Shown piece after piece: positions 45,047 through 52,981 of a stretch of DNA of 64,000 nt. Every line of letters starts with the position of its first letter. Position 1 is the stretch's first letter. Where the stretch lies: assembly GCF_000820515.1 (NCBI RefSeq), contig NZ_JXDG01000061.1:186001-250000 (forward strand), written 5' to 3'. The stretch comes from Pseudomonas batumici (lineage in GTDB: Bacteria; Pseudomonadota; Gammaproteobacteria; Pseudomonadales; Pseudomonadaceae). A model generated the notes under the pieces. It did not search any database. It saw only the letters and a program-made list of their open reading frames with translations, and was not told where the DNA came from. A program made the position numbers and the translations under genes.

Positions 45047-45149
45047 ATATCATCCGGATTGCGCTTTTCCGTCGCTTTGGGCAGCATCGGCGTTGCGGCT
45101 GCCCGAGTGAACCGTTTGCAGTCATATCCATGAAATTGAGGCCTGACCT

Positions 45150-45608
45150 ATGCGGATTACTCAAGCGACCCTGGAACATCTGGACCTGCTGACGCCCCTG
45201 TTCGTCAAATACCGTGAATTCTACGGCGAGTTGCCTTACCCGGATTCGTCCCGCAGCTTTCTGGAAAAACGCCTACGGCGCAAAGAGTCGGTGATTTACC
45301 TGGCCTTGGCGGACGATGACGACAAGAAGCTGCTCGGTTTCTGCCAGTTGTATCCCAGTTTCTCTTCGCTCTCGCTCAAGCGGGTGTGGATCCTCAACGA
45401 CATCTACGTGGCCGAGGATGCCCGTCGCCAACTGGTGGCCGACAACCTGATGCGCACCGCGAAGAAAATGGCCCGTGAGACCCAGGCCGTCCGTCTGCGG
45501 GTGTCCACCAGCAGCGACAACCTGGTGGCACAGAAGACCTACGAATCCATCGGCTTTCGCGCAGACACCGAATTCAAGAACTACGTGCTGCCGATTGACG
45601 AAAAATAG
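45150..45608 (+). CDS. GNAT-family N-acetyltransferase
   Basis: A 152-residue GCN5-related acetyltransferase. The fold is visible from MRITQATLEHLDLLTPLFVKYREFYG to a motif A region RVWILNDIYVAEDARRQLVADNLMRTA, and TYESIGFRADTEFKNYVLPI closes the domain. The acceptor substrate is unknown. A gene of this kind follows eutC in P. aeruginosa as well, from memory, but a role in ethanolamine use is not shown. Confidence 0.85.
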   Translation: MRITQATLEHLDLLTPLFVKYREFYGELPYPDSSRSFLEKRLRRKESVIYLALADDDDKKLLGFCQLYPSFSSLSLKRVWILNDIYVAEDARRQLVADNLMRTAKKMARETQAVRLRVSTSSDNLVAQKTYESIGFRADTEFKNYVLPIDEK

Positions 45609-45626
45609 TCAGCAACGTGCCCCCTT

Positions 45627-45653
45627 GCAGGAGCGTCGACCGACGGCTCCTGC
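45627..45653. repeat. REP-like hairpin
   Basis: GCAGGAGC and GCTCCTGC pair, with an inner GTCG/CGAC extension. It resembles half of the REP type seen at 39153 and lies downstream of the acetyltransferase gene. Confidence 0.6.
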
Positions 45654-45740
45654 GGGGTATGTGCAGCCCATGCCCGACATTCCCCGCTACAAACTCGGCA
45701 GGCAGAAATCTCCCGACCTCTTATAATCCCGATTTCCCAC

Positions 45741-45779
45741 GGAATGTACGAAAAAACGACATTCCCTGTAGTTAACTAC
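45741..45779 (+). promoter_or_regulatory. two inverted repeats upstream of dedA
   Basis: GGAATGT-N11-ACATTCC (45741-45765) and the perfect palindrome GTAGTTAACTAC (45768-45779) lie side by side 60-100 bases before dedA, just downstream of a -10-like TATAAT (45722-45727). They look like operator sites; no cognate regulator is evident. Confidence 0.4.
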
Positions 45780-45838
45780 GTATCTCTATTGTCCTTGCAC
45801 AGGTCCGCCGAGCCGGACTGTCCACACAGGTGCCCCCC

Positions 45839-46492
45839 ATGGATTTCAACCCAATCGACATAATCCTGCATCTCGATGTCTACCTCGACATGCTGGTGAA
45901 CAACTACGGGGCCTGGATCTACGCCATCCTGTTCCTGGTGATCTTCTGCGAAACCGGCCTGGTGGTGACGCCCTTCCTGCCGGGCGATTCGCTGCTGTTC
46001 ATCGCCGGCGCAGTGGCCGCGGGCGGCGGCATGGACCCTGTGCTGCTGGCCGGCCTGCTGATGCTGGCGGCGATCCTCGGTGACAGCACCAACTACCTCA
46101 TCGGACGAACGGCAGGGGAGAAACTCTTCAGCAATCCGAACTCGAAGATCTTCCGTCGCGACTACCTGCAAAAGACCCACGAGTTCTACGACCGCCACGG
46201 CGGCAAGACCGTGACCCTGGCGCGCTTCCTGCCGATCCTGCGGACGTTCGCGCCGTTCGTCGCCGGCGTCGGCAAAATGCCCTATGTGCGCTTCTTCCTG
46301 TTCAGCATCCTCGGCACCGTGCTCTGGGTTGGCGGCCTGGTCACCCTCGGCTACTTCTTCGGCAACGTACCGTTCATCAAGAAAAACCTGTCGCTGCTGG
46401 TGATCGGCATCATCCTGGTGTCGCTGCTGCCGATGATCATCAGCGTGGTCCGCAGCCGCTTCGGCAACGCCGCAAAAGCCGGTACGCATTGA
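45839..46492 (+). CDS. dedA: DedA-family membrane protein
   Basis: A 217-residue inner-membrane protein with the SNARE-associated/DedA core: FCETGLVVTPFLPGDSLLFIAGAVAAGGG, then YDRHGGKTVTLARFLPILRTFAPFVAGVGKM. DedA proteins support membrane homeostasis, and some flip undecaprenyl phosphate. The ATG at 45839 matches the E. coli DedA N-terminus; a GTG three codons upstream is possible. Confidence 0.92.
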   Translation: MDFNPIDIILHLDVYLDMLVNNYGAWIYAILFLVIFCETGLVVTPFLPGDSLLFIAGAVAAGGGMDPVLLAGLLMLAAILGDSTNYLIGRTAGEKLFSNPNSKIFRRDYLQKTHEFYDRHGGKTVTLARFLPILRTFAPFVAGVGKMPYVRFFLFSILGTVLWVGGLVTLGYFFGNVPFIKKNLSLLVIGIILVSLLPMIISVVRSRFGNAAKAGTH

Positions 46493-46496
46493 TCCC

Positions 46497-47324
46497 GTGT
46501 GGTCACTGAGTGCCTGGCGGCGCCGGCGAACGCTGGCCCGCCATCCGGTTGCCGATGAAACCTGGCAAAGGGTCCGCGAGCACCTGAGCTTCCTCGACGG
46601 CCTGAGCGACGCCGAGGATCGCTGGCTGCGCGAGCACAGCGTGCTGTTTCTCGACGACAAGCACCTGAGCGCCCTACCGGGGGTGGAACTGGACCAGGAA
46701 CGCCGCCTGCTGCTGGCCGCCCAGGCGCAACTGCCGCTGCTGCACCTGGGGGAGTTGAACTGGTACCAGGGCTTCCATGAAATCGTGCTCTACCCGGACG
46801 ACTTCCTCAGCCCCCAGCGCCATCGCGATGCCAGCGGCGTGGAGCACGAGTGGGACGCCGAGCACAGCGGCGAAGCCTGGCAACAGGGCCCGGTGATCCT
46901 GGCGTGGCCCGGCGTAGAGGCCAGCGGCGGCTGGGAAGGCTACAACCTGGTGATCCACGAACTGGCGCACAAGCTCGACATGCTCAACGGCAACGCCAAC
47001 GGCCTACCGCCGCTGCACGGCAACATGCGCGTGGGCGACTGGGCCAAGGTCATGCAACACGCCTACAACGACCTCAATCGCCAGCTGGACCGCAATCCCC
47101 ATGCTCAAACCGCCATTGATCCTTATGCGGCGGAAAACCCGGCGGAATTCTTCGCGGTGACCAGCGAATATTTCTTCAGTGCCCCGGATATCCTGGCCAC
47201 GGCCTACCCGCGGGTGTACGAGCAATTGCGGACGTTCTACCGTCAGGATCCGCTGGCACGGCTGCAGCACCTGCAGGCCCACGACCCGCGCTACCAAGGC
47301 CCCGGCAGCACTCACCCCCTGTAG
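46497..47324 (+). CDS. mtfA: MtfA-type zinc peptidase (M90 family)
   Basis: A 275-residue cytosolic zinc-dependent peptidase. The metal motif HELAHKLDMLNG (HExxH) is near residue 153, and the third ligand Glu lies in NPAEFFAVTSEYFF. In E. coli MtfA acts with the glucose regulator Mlc; Pseudomonas targets are unknown. A GTG at 46497 is the likely start, 4 bases after dedA. The stop codon TAG lies inside a REP sequence. Confidence 0.87.
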   Translation: MWSLSAWRRRRTLARHPVADETWQRVREHLSFLDGLSDAEDRWLREHSVLFLDDKHLSALPGVELDQERRLLLAAQAQLPLLHLGELNWYQGFHEIVLYPDDFLSPQRHRDASGVEHEWDAEHSGEAWQQGPVILAWPGVEASGGWEGYNLVIHELAHKLDMLNGNANGLPPLHGNMRVGDWAKVMQHAYNDLNRQLDRNPHAQTAIDPYAAENPAEFFAVTSEYFFSAPDILATAYPRVYEQLRTFYRQDPLARLQHLQAHDPRYQGPGSTHPL

Positions 47325-47343
47325 GAGCCAGCTTGCTGGCGAT
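47320..47343. repeat. single REP unit overlapping the mtfA stop codon
   Basis: TGTAGGAGCCAGCTTGCTGG begins at 47320, so its TAG forms the mtfA stop at 47322-47324. No complementary second arm is found nearby. Confidence 0.8.
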
Positions 47344-47512
47344 AGCGCTCGCAAGCCGATCGCAGCAGAGCACCGGCAACCCCGCCCCGACCAAGGTGGT
47401 ATTCCGCACGTCCCGTCGCCCGTGGCATCGCCTCTGGAATATGCCTATAATCCCCGCCACTTTTTGGTCAAACCGGCCAAGTTTTCTGATCAACCAACGG
47501 GGGCATCGCCCA

Positions 47513-48040
47513 ATGAGCTACAGCAAGATTCCGGCTGGCAAAGACCTGCCGAACGACATCTACGTCGCGATCGAGATTCCGGCCAACCACGCGCCGATCA
47601 AGTACGAAATCGACAAAGACAGCGATTGCCTGTTCGTTGACCGTTTCATGGCCACCCCGATGTTCTACCCGGCCAACTACGGCTTCATCCCCAACACCCT
47701 GGCTGACGACGGTGACCCCCTCGACGTGCTGGTCGTGACCCCTTACCCGGTTGCGCCAGGTTCGGTGATCCGCGCCCGTCCGGTCGGCATCCTGCACATG
47801 ACCGACGACGGCGGCGGCGACGCCAAGGTCCTGGCGGTTCCGCACGACAAGCTGTCCCAGCTGTACGTCGACGTGAAGGAATACACCGACCTGCCACCGC
47901 TGCTGCTGGAGCAGATCAAGCACTTCTTCGAGAACTACAAGGATCTCGAGAAAGGCAAGTGGGTGAAAATCGAAGGTTGGGGCGATGCCGAAGCCGCCCG
48001 CGCCGAAATCACCAAGTCGGTCGCCGCTTACAAGGGCTGA
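47513..48040 (+). CDS. ppa: inorganic pyrophosphatase
   Basis: Soluble family I pyrophosphatase of 175 residues that pulls biosynthetic reactions forward. The signature ADDGDPLDVLV with the metal-binding aspartates is near residue 64, and YPANYGFIPNTL and KYEIDKDSD are also present. The ATG at 47513 gives the family N-terminus MSYSKIPAGKDLPNDIYV. A strong terminator follows. Confidence 0.97.
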   Translation: MSYSKIPAGKDLPNDIYVAIEIPANHAPIKYEIDKDSDCLFVDRFMATPMFYPANYGFIPNTLADDGDPLDVLVVTPYPVAPGSVIRARPVGILHMTDDGGGDAKVLAVPHDKLSQLYVDVKEYTDLPPLLLEQIKHFFENYKDLEKGKWVKIEGWGDAEAARAEITKSVAAYKG

Positions 48041-48067
48041 TCCGCCGCGCCCTGGCGCGAATCGAAG

Positions 48068-48092
48068 AACCCCGGCTTGCCGGGGTTTTTTT
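48068..48092 (+). terminator. Rho-independent terminator of ppa
   Basis: AACCCCGG-CTTG-CCGGGGTT is a perfect 8-bp stem, followed directly by a T run. Confidence 0.92.
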
Positions 48093-48097
48093 ATGCC

Positions 48098-48160
48098 TGT
48101 TTACCAATCGGCAAACAAAGTCTTTAATCAATAAACACAATGAATCAAGTACGACTCATT
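48098..48160. promoter_or_regulatory. candidate operators upstream of the S24 regulator
   Basis: TGTTTACC-AATC-GGCAAACA (48098-48117) and AATGAATC-N6-GACTCATT (48139-48160) are each 7-of-8 inverted repeats in an AT-rich stretch before the regulator gene. Autoregulation is inferred. Confidence 0.35.
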
Positions 48161-48268
48161 GGATGTAGGAATACTGAACAATCTCAATCAACTTGTGTGT
48201 TTTCAGGGGCCATTTTTGAACACCTCGTTTATTTAAACGGATGTAGCACGCCAGTAAACTCTGTGTTC

Positions 48269-49027
48269 ATGAATACATCAGGTGATCGCTTAAGGGCCCT
48301 CCTGCGGGAGTGCCACCTATCCGCTTCGGACTTCGCTGCCAACCGGCAAGTGACGCCGCAGCACGTCAACAACTGGTTCAAGCGCGGTATTCCCATGGCG
48401 CGGCTGGACGAGATCGCCGAGCTGTTGTGTGTCAACAGCCGCTGGCTACGCGCCGGCGAAGGGCCCAAGCACCCTGGCGGCACGACCAGCGAGGCGGAGG
48501 ATAAACGCGAAACGCTGCCCCCCCAGAACACCACCCCTTACTCGGCCCACGACGACCTGGCGGCGACCGAGCGCAACGACGTGCAAGTGCCGCTGTACAA
48601 GGAAACCCCGACGGCCCCTGGCTCGAACCAGACCCGGATCGCGGCCATCCCCGGGCGCAAGGTCCGTCTGCCCTATCGCATCCTGCAGGCCATGGGGGTC
48701 GAGCCGGACCAGGCCATCTGCGCGCCCATGACCGGCAACGCCATGTCGGAAAAAATCCAGGACGGCTCCACCATCGCCATCGACCGCAGCCTGACCCAGG
48801 TGGTGGACGGCGAAATCTACGCGCTGGAGCACGACGGCATGTTGCGGGTGAAATATGTCTACCGCCTGCCGTCGGGGGCCTTGCGGTTGCGCAGCCACAA
48901 CAGCGCCGAGTATCCGGACGAAGTGTTCACCGCGGAGCAGATCGACGAACAGACCATCCGGATACTGGGTTGGGTGTTCTGGTGGTCGACGCTGAACAAG
49001 CGACGGCCGCCGGTGCCGTCCAAATAG
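48269..49027 (+). CDS. CI/LexA-like S24 transcriptional regulator with Ser-to-Ala change
   Basis: A 252-residue protein: a phage-type helix-turn-helix at about residues 5-60 (SDFAANRQVTPQHVNNWFKRG), a linker, and a C-terminal S24 domain at about 140-235. The nucleophile motif GNSM appears as GNAM (Ala158), while the general-base lysine is kept as Lys195, 37 residues later as in LexA (Ser119/Lys156). Loss of the serine should prevent self-cleavage. The ATG at 48269 is preferred; upstream AT-rich DNA looks like a control region. No phage structural genes are nearby. Confidence 0.85.
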   Translation: MNTSGDRLRALLRECHLSASDFAANRQVTPQHVNNWFKRGIPMARLDEIAELLCVNSRWLRAGEGPKHPGGTTSEAEDKRETLPPQNTTPYSAHDDLAATERNDVQVPLYKETPTAPGSNQTRIAAIPGRKVRLPYRILQAMGVEPDQAICAPMTGNAMSEKIQDGSTIAIDRSLTQVVDGEIYALEHDGMLRVKYVYRLPSGALRLRSHNSAEYPDEVFTAEQIDEQTIRILGWVFWWSTLNKRRPPVPSK

Positions 49028-49120
49028 GGGACAAATCCCTTCTTGTCTGAAAACGACAGCTCTGGCGTGTGGTTTTCGCTGGGCTTCTGTCGTAAATGTC
49101 GGTATCCTGCGCGGCACATT

Positions 49121-49292
49121 TGGGCAGCGTCCTGCTTGCAGCAGGCCAGATTGCCCACGACGCGGCGCGATACAACTGCGCGGTGTCCCACAACCGGACT
49201 TGAATGTCTGGATGTCCATTTTGAAGGCGAGTGAGGCTTACCAAAAATAAGCCAAACCCGTCCCCGAGAAGCCGGCCACAAGCCGGCTTTTT
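49121..49292 (+). ncRNA. candidate structured small RNA ending in a terminator
   Basis: The 305 bases between the S24 gene and the next ORF hold no convincing protein. TGGGCA/TGCCCA (49121-49126, 49152-49157) encloses CCTGC/GCAGG (49131-49145). Further on, AAGCCGGC-CACAA-GCCGGCTT with TTT (49269-49292) is a good terminator. The layout suits a small RNA, but no known family was recognised and the 5' end is not defined. Confidence 0.3.
49269..49292 (+). terminator. Rho-independent terminator
   Basis: An 8-bp perfect stem with a 5-base loop, followed by a short T run, before the convergent nuclease remnant. It may act for the S24 gene or for the candidate RNA. Confidence 0.7.
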
Positions 49293-49332
49293 AATGCCTT
49301 TTGAAAGTTGGTAGGGTTGTGAGCCTGTTCGG

Positions 49333-50160
49333 TCATTGCGAGTCCTCTTCCGTGGATGCGTCATCACCTGCCAATTCGCGCTCGATCTGTTCGATACTAG
49401 GCAGGCTGGTTTGCAGCTCCGCCGGTAGCGATTCCACCAACTGATATTCGGCCACCCCAATGGGGCGGGCGTTATCACGTAGCGCGTATTCAGCCACGAC
49501 CTTGTTCTTGCTCTTGCACAGCAGCAGGCCAATGGTGGGACCGTCCTGCGGGTGCTTGATCTGGCCATCCACCGCAGCAAGGTAAAAGCTCAACTGTCCC
49601 AGGTGCTCAGGCTTGAACTTGCCGGCCTTGAGTTCGATGACCACATAGCAGCGCAGCTTCAGGTGGTAGAACAGCAGGTCGATGAAGAACTCGTCACCGC
49701 CCACATCCAACAGCACTTGCTGGCCGACGAACGCAAAACCTGCACCCAACTCCAGAAGGAACTCGGTGACATGCTTGACCAGAGCGCCTTCGATTTCACG
49801 CTCCTGCGCATCAACGGTCAGACCGAGAAAGTCGAAGCGGTAAGGGTCCTTCAGCGACTCGCGGGCCAGATCGGAGTGCGGTCTGGGTAGGAGATTTTCA
49901 AAGTTACTGACGGCCTTACCACTACGCTCCAGCAGACCACTCTCGATCTGCATCACCAGAACATTGCGCGACCAGTTGTGCTCGATGGCCTTGGCGGCAT
50001 ACCAGCGGCGAGTTTCTGGACCGGGCAGCTTGTCTAGTAGCACCAGATTGTGGCCCCAGGGCAATTGTGCAGCAGCCTGTTGCACAAATTCCGCGTCCGG
50101 CCACGCCTCGGCAAAAGCCCGCATGTACTTGAGGTTGCGTGGTGAGCCCCCCTCAACCAC
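49333..50160 (-). pseudogene. N-terminally truncated PDDEXK nuclease (DUF1016/YhcG)
   Basis: About 275 codons match the C-terminal two-thirds of the DUF1016 family: SPRNLKYMRAFAEAWPD, then the nuclease region DEFFIDLLFYHLKLRCYVVIELKAGKFKP. The N-terminal DUF1016_N domain (about 80-100 residues) is missing; upstream of the GTG at 50160 the frame reads unrelated sequence and meets a stop within 15 codons. The remnant ends where AT-rich DNA begins. A complete but quite different DUF1016 gene lies at 61,031. Expression of the fragment is possible but it is probably inactive. Confidence 0.75.
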
Positions 50161-50260
50161 ACACCACCGAAGAGACCAAAATCGCGCATGACACCATCCG
50201 ACTTAGCGTCACGAGGATAAAAACTACGAAATAGAGATTACAAAGCTCCGGCTTCAGGAC

Positions 50261-50713
50261 TCAGGCTTTACACAAGGTAACATAAACCTCACCAAGCTCA
50301 TCCTCAAATAGAACTTTTGAAATAAACCCTGACGCTGGAAACTCTCTAGCCAACGTGACACTCCAACAATCGCTAATAATAACTGACAGTGCACATGCGC
50401 CTTCATAGGACATATCTTCAAAGAGCGCAGTGATTTCCACCAAATTTAGCCAACCGGCGATTTCTGAGCTTGTCTGCCCCTGATCAATGCACTCTTGATA
50501 GCGATCACTATCAAAATTCTCCTCTATAAAATAGCCTTCCCCCTTTACAACAACAGTCGGACAAAATAGCTTACTGAAAAAAATATAGAAATCATTACTT
50601 ATGGCGCTGGTCCTCATCACCATATAAAGATATTCGAATTTCGAGAGACTTCGCCCCTCATTGGCCTTTAAAAAAGCTGCGTACCCTTGAGTATCATTTT
50701 TTCCGTTACCCAT
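50261..50713 (-). CDS. hypothetical protein, possible immunity protein
   Basis: A 150-residue acidic protein, rich in aromatic residues and without signal or membrane segment. Base composition is clearly more AT-rich than in the core genes. It lies third in line behind a polymorphic-toxin-like gene and a second small acidic gene, a typical arrangement for extra or orphan immunity proteins. No family was recognised, so the role is inferred from context only. Confidence 0.55.
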   Translation of the reverse strand: MGNGKNDTQGYAAFLKANEGRSLSKFEYLYMVMRTSAISNDFYIFFSKLFCPTVVVKGEGYFIEENFDSDRYQECIDQGQTSSEIAGWLNLVEITALFEDMSYEGACALSVIISDCWSVTLAREFPASGFISKVLFEDELGEVYVTLCKA

Positions 50714-50813
50714 CTACTCCTCGACCTTTCAGCTTGTACTTGTAGACCTCCAAGGTGACACCCATAATATTTTCACATACAACACTTACCAACCAAGCCG
50801 ATAAAAACAGCTC

Positions 50814-51254
50814 TCACCGTTGTTTTTTGTCCAGCAATCTAACTGCCGAAAGCTGACTCACCGCGCGAATAGTTTCCGACCTATCGCTCCAAAGTGTCCA
50901 GTGCGTACTATCGAATGCTTCAATAGCTAGAACATAGGTTTCTGGAACTATTTCAACATCAGAAGGCTTAATAATTTCAGCGACCGTATTGACTGCAACC
51001 ACAAGACAGTTGAACGTTTGCTCCATCAACTGTGCGAACTCAAGTAATTGTCCCCACGTCATGATGTCCCCTCTCTCCTGAGAGAATAGAAAATCCTCAT
51101 ACTCATCCATAGACAGGCCATCAGGTGCACAACCCACACCTTGAAACTCGAGAACTGACCACACCCAATCATTATCAGGAATGATCTCCAGCAAATCTTT
51201 TAGTAGTAAGACTGCTCCATCCGTTCGGAAGGATGCCAAAGTAACTGAGTTCAT
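50814..51254 (-). CDS. probable immunity protein of the adjacent toxin
   Basis: A 146-residue acidic cytosolic protein (for example WSVLEFQGVG, MDEYEDFLFSQERGD), AT-rich like its neighbour. Its ATG overlaps the stop codon of the toxin gene by one base (TAATG), the tight coupling usual for toxin-immunity pairs. I do not recognise the family; the immunity role is inferred from size, charge and position. Confidence 0.65.
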   Translation of the reverse strand: MNSVTLASFRTDGAVLLLKDLLEIIPDNDWVWSVLEFQGVGCAPDGLSMDEYEDFLFSQERGDIMTWGQLLEFAQLMEQTFNCLVVAVNTVAEIIKPSDVEIVPETYVLAIEAFDSTHWTLWSDRSETIRAVSQLSAVRLLDKKQR

Positions 51255-52762
51255 TACGGATACTCCAGTGGTCTTGCAGGCCCATGCTTTGGCGTCCCAC
51301 CCGTAGGATTTGGAATGAAATCATGCTGATGCGGATTCGTATGCTCTCTGGGGCGTCTGTGATCCGTAAAATCGATATCACGCTTGGGCTCCAGCTTTCC
51401 ATCTTTGTTCAGATGCCACTCTCTGGCTTGCCTGTATTCATCTTTCCTTCCTCTTTTATTTGCAAGCTGGGTGTGGGGCTCTTGGGCATCGGGAACGGGC
51501 CTACCATCCTTGTCATTTACTAATTTCCTATCTGGCCGGTATAAAGTGGCCGGATCAATTTCCTTAGGCCATTCAAGCCTGACAACCTGCGCCCCAGCGC
51601 CCTTCCCTTCAGCCCTTCCCGCCTTTTTGATTCTAGCGTTCTTGAGGCCTTGACCGAGCCGTTTCAGCCCAGTGCCCAGACGCTGGGTCAATGCCAGATT
51701 GCGTACCGACGCGGTGCCTTTCCCCGCCACGCCAGCACCACCGGTGTACATGACCAACAGCGTGATCAGCACAATCTCAAAAACCACCGCACCGCTGAAC
51801 TCGGCAATCTCTTCGCGGTTCTGGGCTTTTACATAGTCGACGGCAAATCGCGCCAGCAGGTCCCGGCTCGGCCCGTCGTCCATAACGAAGCACGCCGTTT
51901 CGTAACTCTCAGCCAACTGCTCACGGGTGATCTTGCTGGGATCGAAGCCCAGTGCTTCCACTAGCTCGCGGTGCTGTTCGTGGGAAAAGTTGCTGCGAAA
52001 GGAGGCAATCCAACTACCGCCATTGGAGGCGTCAGCGTTCCAGGCGGCCACCACGACATTGGCAAAGGTAATGAAGGGATTGAGTAGGTCGCCATATTCC
52101 TTGAGGCTTTTGACCAATCCCCAAGCGCCATAAAGCGCGCCCTTGCCAATCGCCAGATGGGTATAGAACGCGTTGGCGACAAAGCTGCGTTCGTCCTGGA
52201 CGGCTTGCAACGCCGCCGCTTCAGCACGCTCCGCAACGAGGATCGCCTCCAGCGCCGCCTGCACCTCGGCACGACTGCGGAGCGCCAACTCTTCAGTGTC
52301 GAAATCCGCCAGCATCTGCGCCTGATAAGGCCCGTCGGGAATGCTGCCGACAAAACGACTGTGCTCATCCAGCCGAATCCGAATGGGATCGCCGTTGGCC
52401 GGGATTAGCACACAGGGCAGATCACAGCCCAAGCCTTCCCCGTTATCCCAAATGAACTTCAAACCGACATGGCAGTTGCTGGGCGGCACCTTGTGCTCGA
52501 TAACCCGTTTTGCCTGGCTGTAGAAGTCGCCGTTATAGGGCGTTGGAGGCGGCGCGCGGCGCTCGGAATTGCGAGGCGGCAGAGGAATACACGGGCCGGG
52601 CGTGGGCGAATAATTGCCCCTGGAATCGTAATGGCCCACGGTTAACGAGATCCCTGTTTCAACGGTCGTTCGCTCCTTGAGAGGGACCGACGGAAACAGA
52701 AAATCAGGTGTTCGGCCCAGTTGCCGAAGCTTACGTTCGAGGCCGAAAGGAAGTGACCGCAT
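51254..52762 (-). CDS. polymorphic toxin-like protein
   Basis: A 502-residue protein without signal peptide. The N-terminal part (about 1-340) is a conserved carrier region with a long Ala/Glu-rich helix (residues about 160-190) and one hydrophobic segment (VVFEIVLITLLVMYTGGAGVAG). After a basic linker, the last 90 residues form a hydrophilic domain with RQAREWHLNKDGK, DIDFTDHRRPREHTNPHQH and a GGTPKHGP tail, His/Asp-rich like a nuclease toxin. It resembles Pseudomonas effectors with swapped C-terminal toxins; the delivery system is not visible here. An in-frame stop just upstream supports the ATG at 52762. Confidence 0.7.
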   Translation of the reverse strand: MRSLPFGLERKLRQLGRTPDFLFPSVPLKERTTVETGISLTVGHYDSRGNYSPTPGPCIPLPPRNSERRAPPPTPYNGDFYSQAKRVIEHKVPPSNCHVGLKFIWDNGEGLGCDLPCVLIPANGDPIRIRLDEHSRFVGSIPDGPYQAQMLADFDTEELALRSRAEVQAALEAILVAERAEAAALQAVQDERSFVANAFYTHLAIGKGALYGAWGLVKSLKEYGDLLNPFITFANVVVAAWNADASNGGSWIASFRSNFSHEQHRELVEALGFDPSKITREQLAESYETACFVMDDGPSRDLLARFAVDYVKAQNREEIAEFSGAVVFEIVLITLLVMYTGGAGVAGKGTASVRNLALTQRLGTGLKRLGQGLKNARIKKAGRAEGKGAGAQVVRLEWPKEIDPATLYRPDRKLVNDKDGRPVPDAQEPHTQLANKRGRKDEYRQAREWHLNKDGKLEPKRDIDFTDHRRPREHTNPHQHDFIPNPTGGTPKHGPARPLEYP

Positions 52763-52807
52763 TGAATGTCAGGCAACTCAACGCTGTCTGTAGGATCCTG
52801 ACTTGCA

Positions 52808-52826
52808 GGCCCGCTCAACAAGCGGG
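52808..52826. other. hairpin GCCCGC/GCGGGC upstream of the toxin gene
   Basis: GCCCGC-N7-GCGGGC lies in the 219-base gap between the divergent toxin and GGDEF genes. It probably resides in a leader or marks a REP-like remnant. Confidence 0.4.
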
Positions 52827-52981
52827 CAGCCCCTCGGAGATATCGCTACAATCCCGCCGAGTGTTTACCAAGGTGCTCGCTCACGTGCCAAGTCCTGCTT
52901 TCCACCTCGCGGTGTTCCCTGGCACCCACCACCGTCGCCCCGGGTTATTCCCGGTCGCCAGCTGAACAGGGTTGCCTGAAC

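Noticed and set aside
45079..45104. A terminator for eutBC
   Set aside because: The GGGCAGC/GCTGCCC stem has a 12-base loop and no T run, too weak to call.
49043..49234. A possible 63-residue protein in the gap after the S24 gene
   Set aside because: Odd composition, no ribosome-binding site, and the region is better explained by RNA secondary structure.
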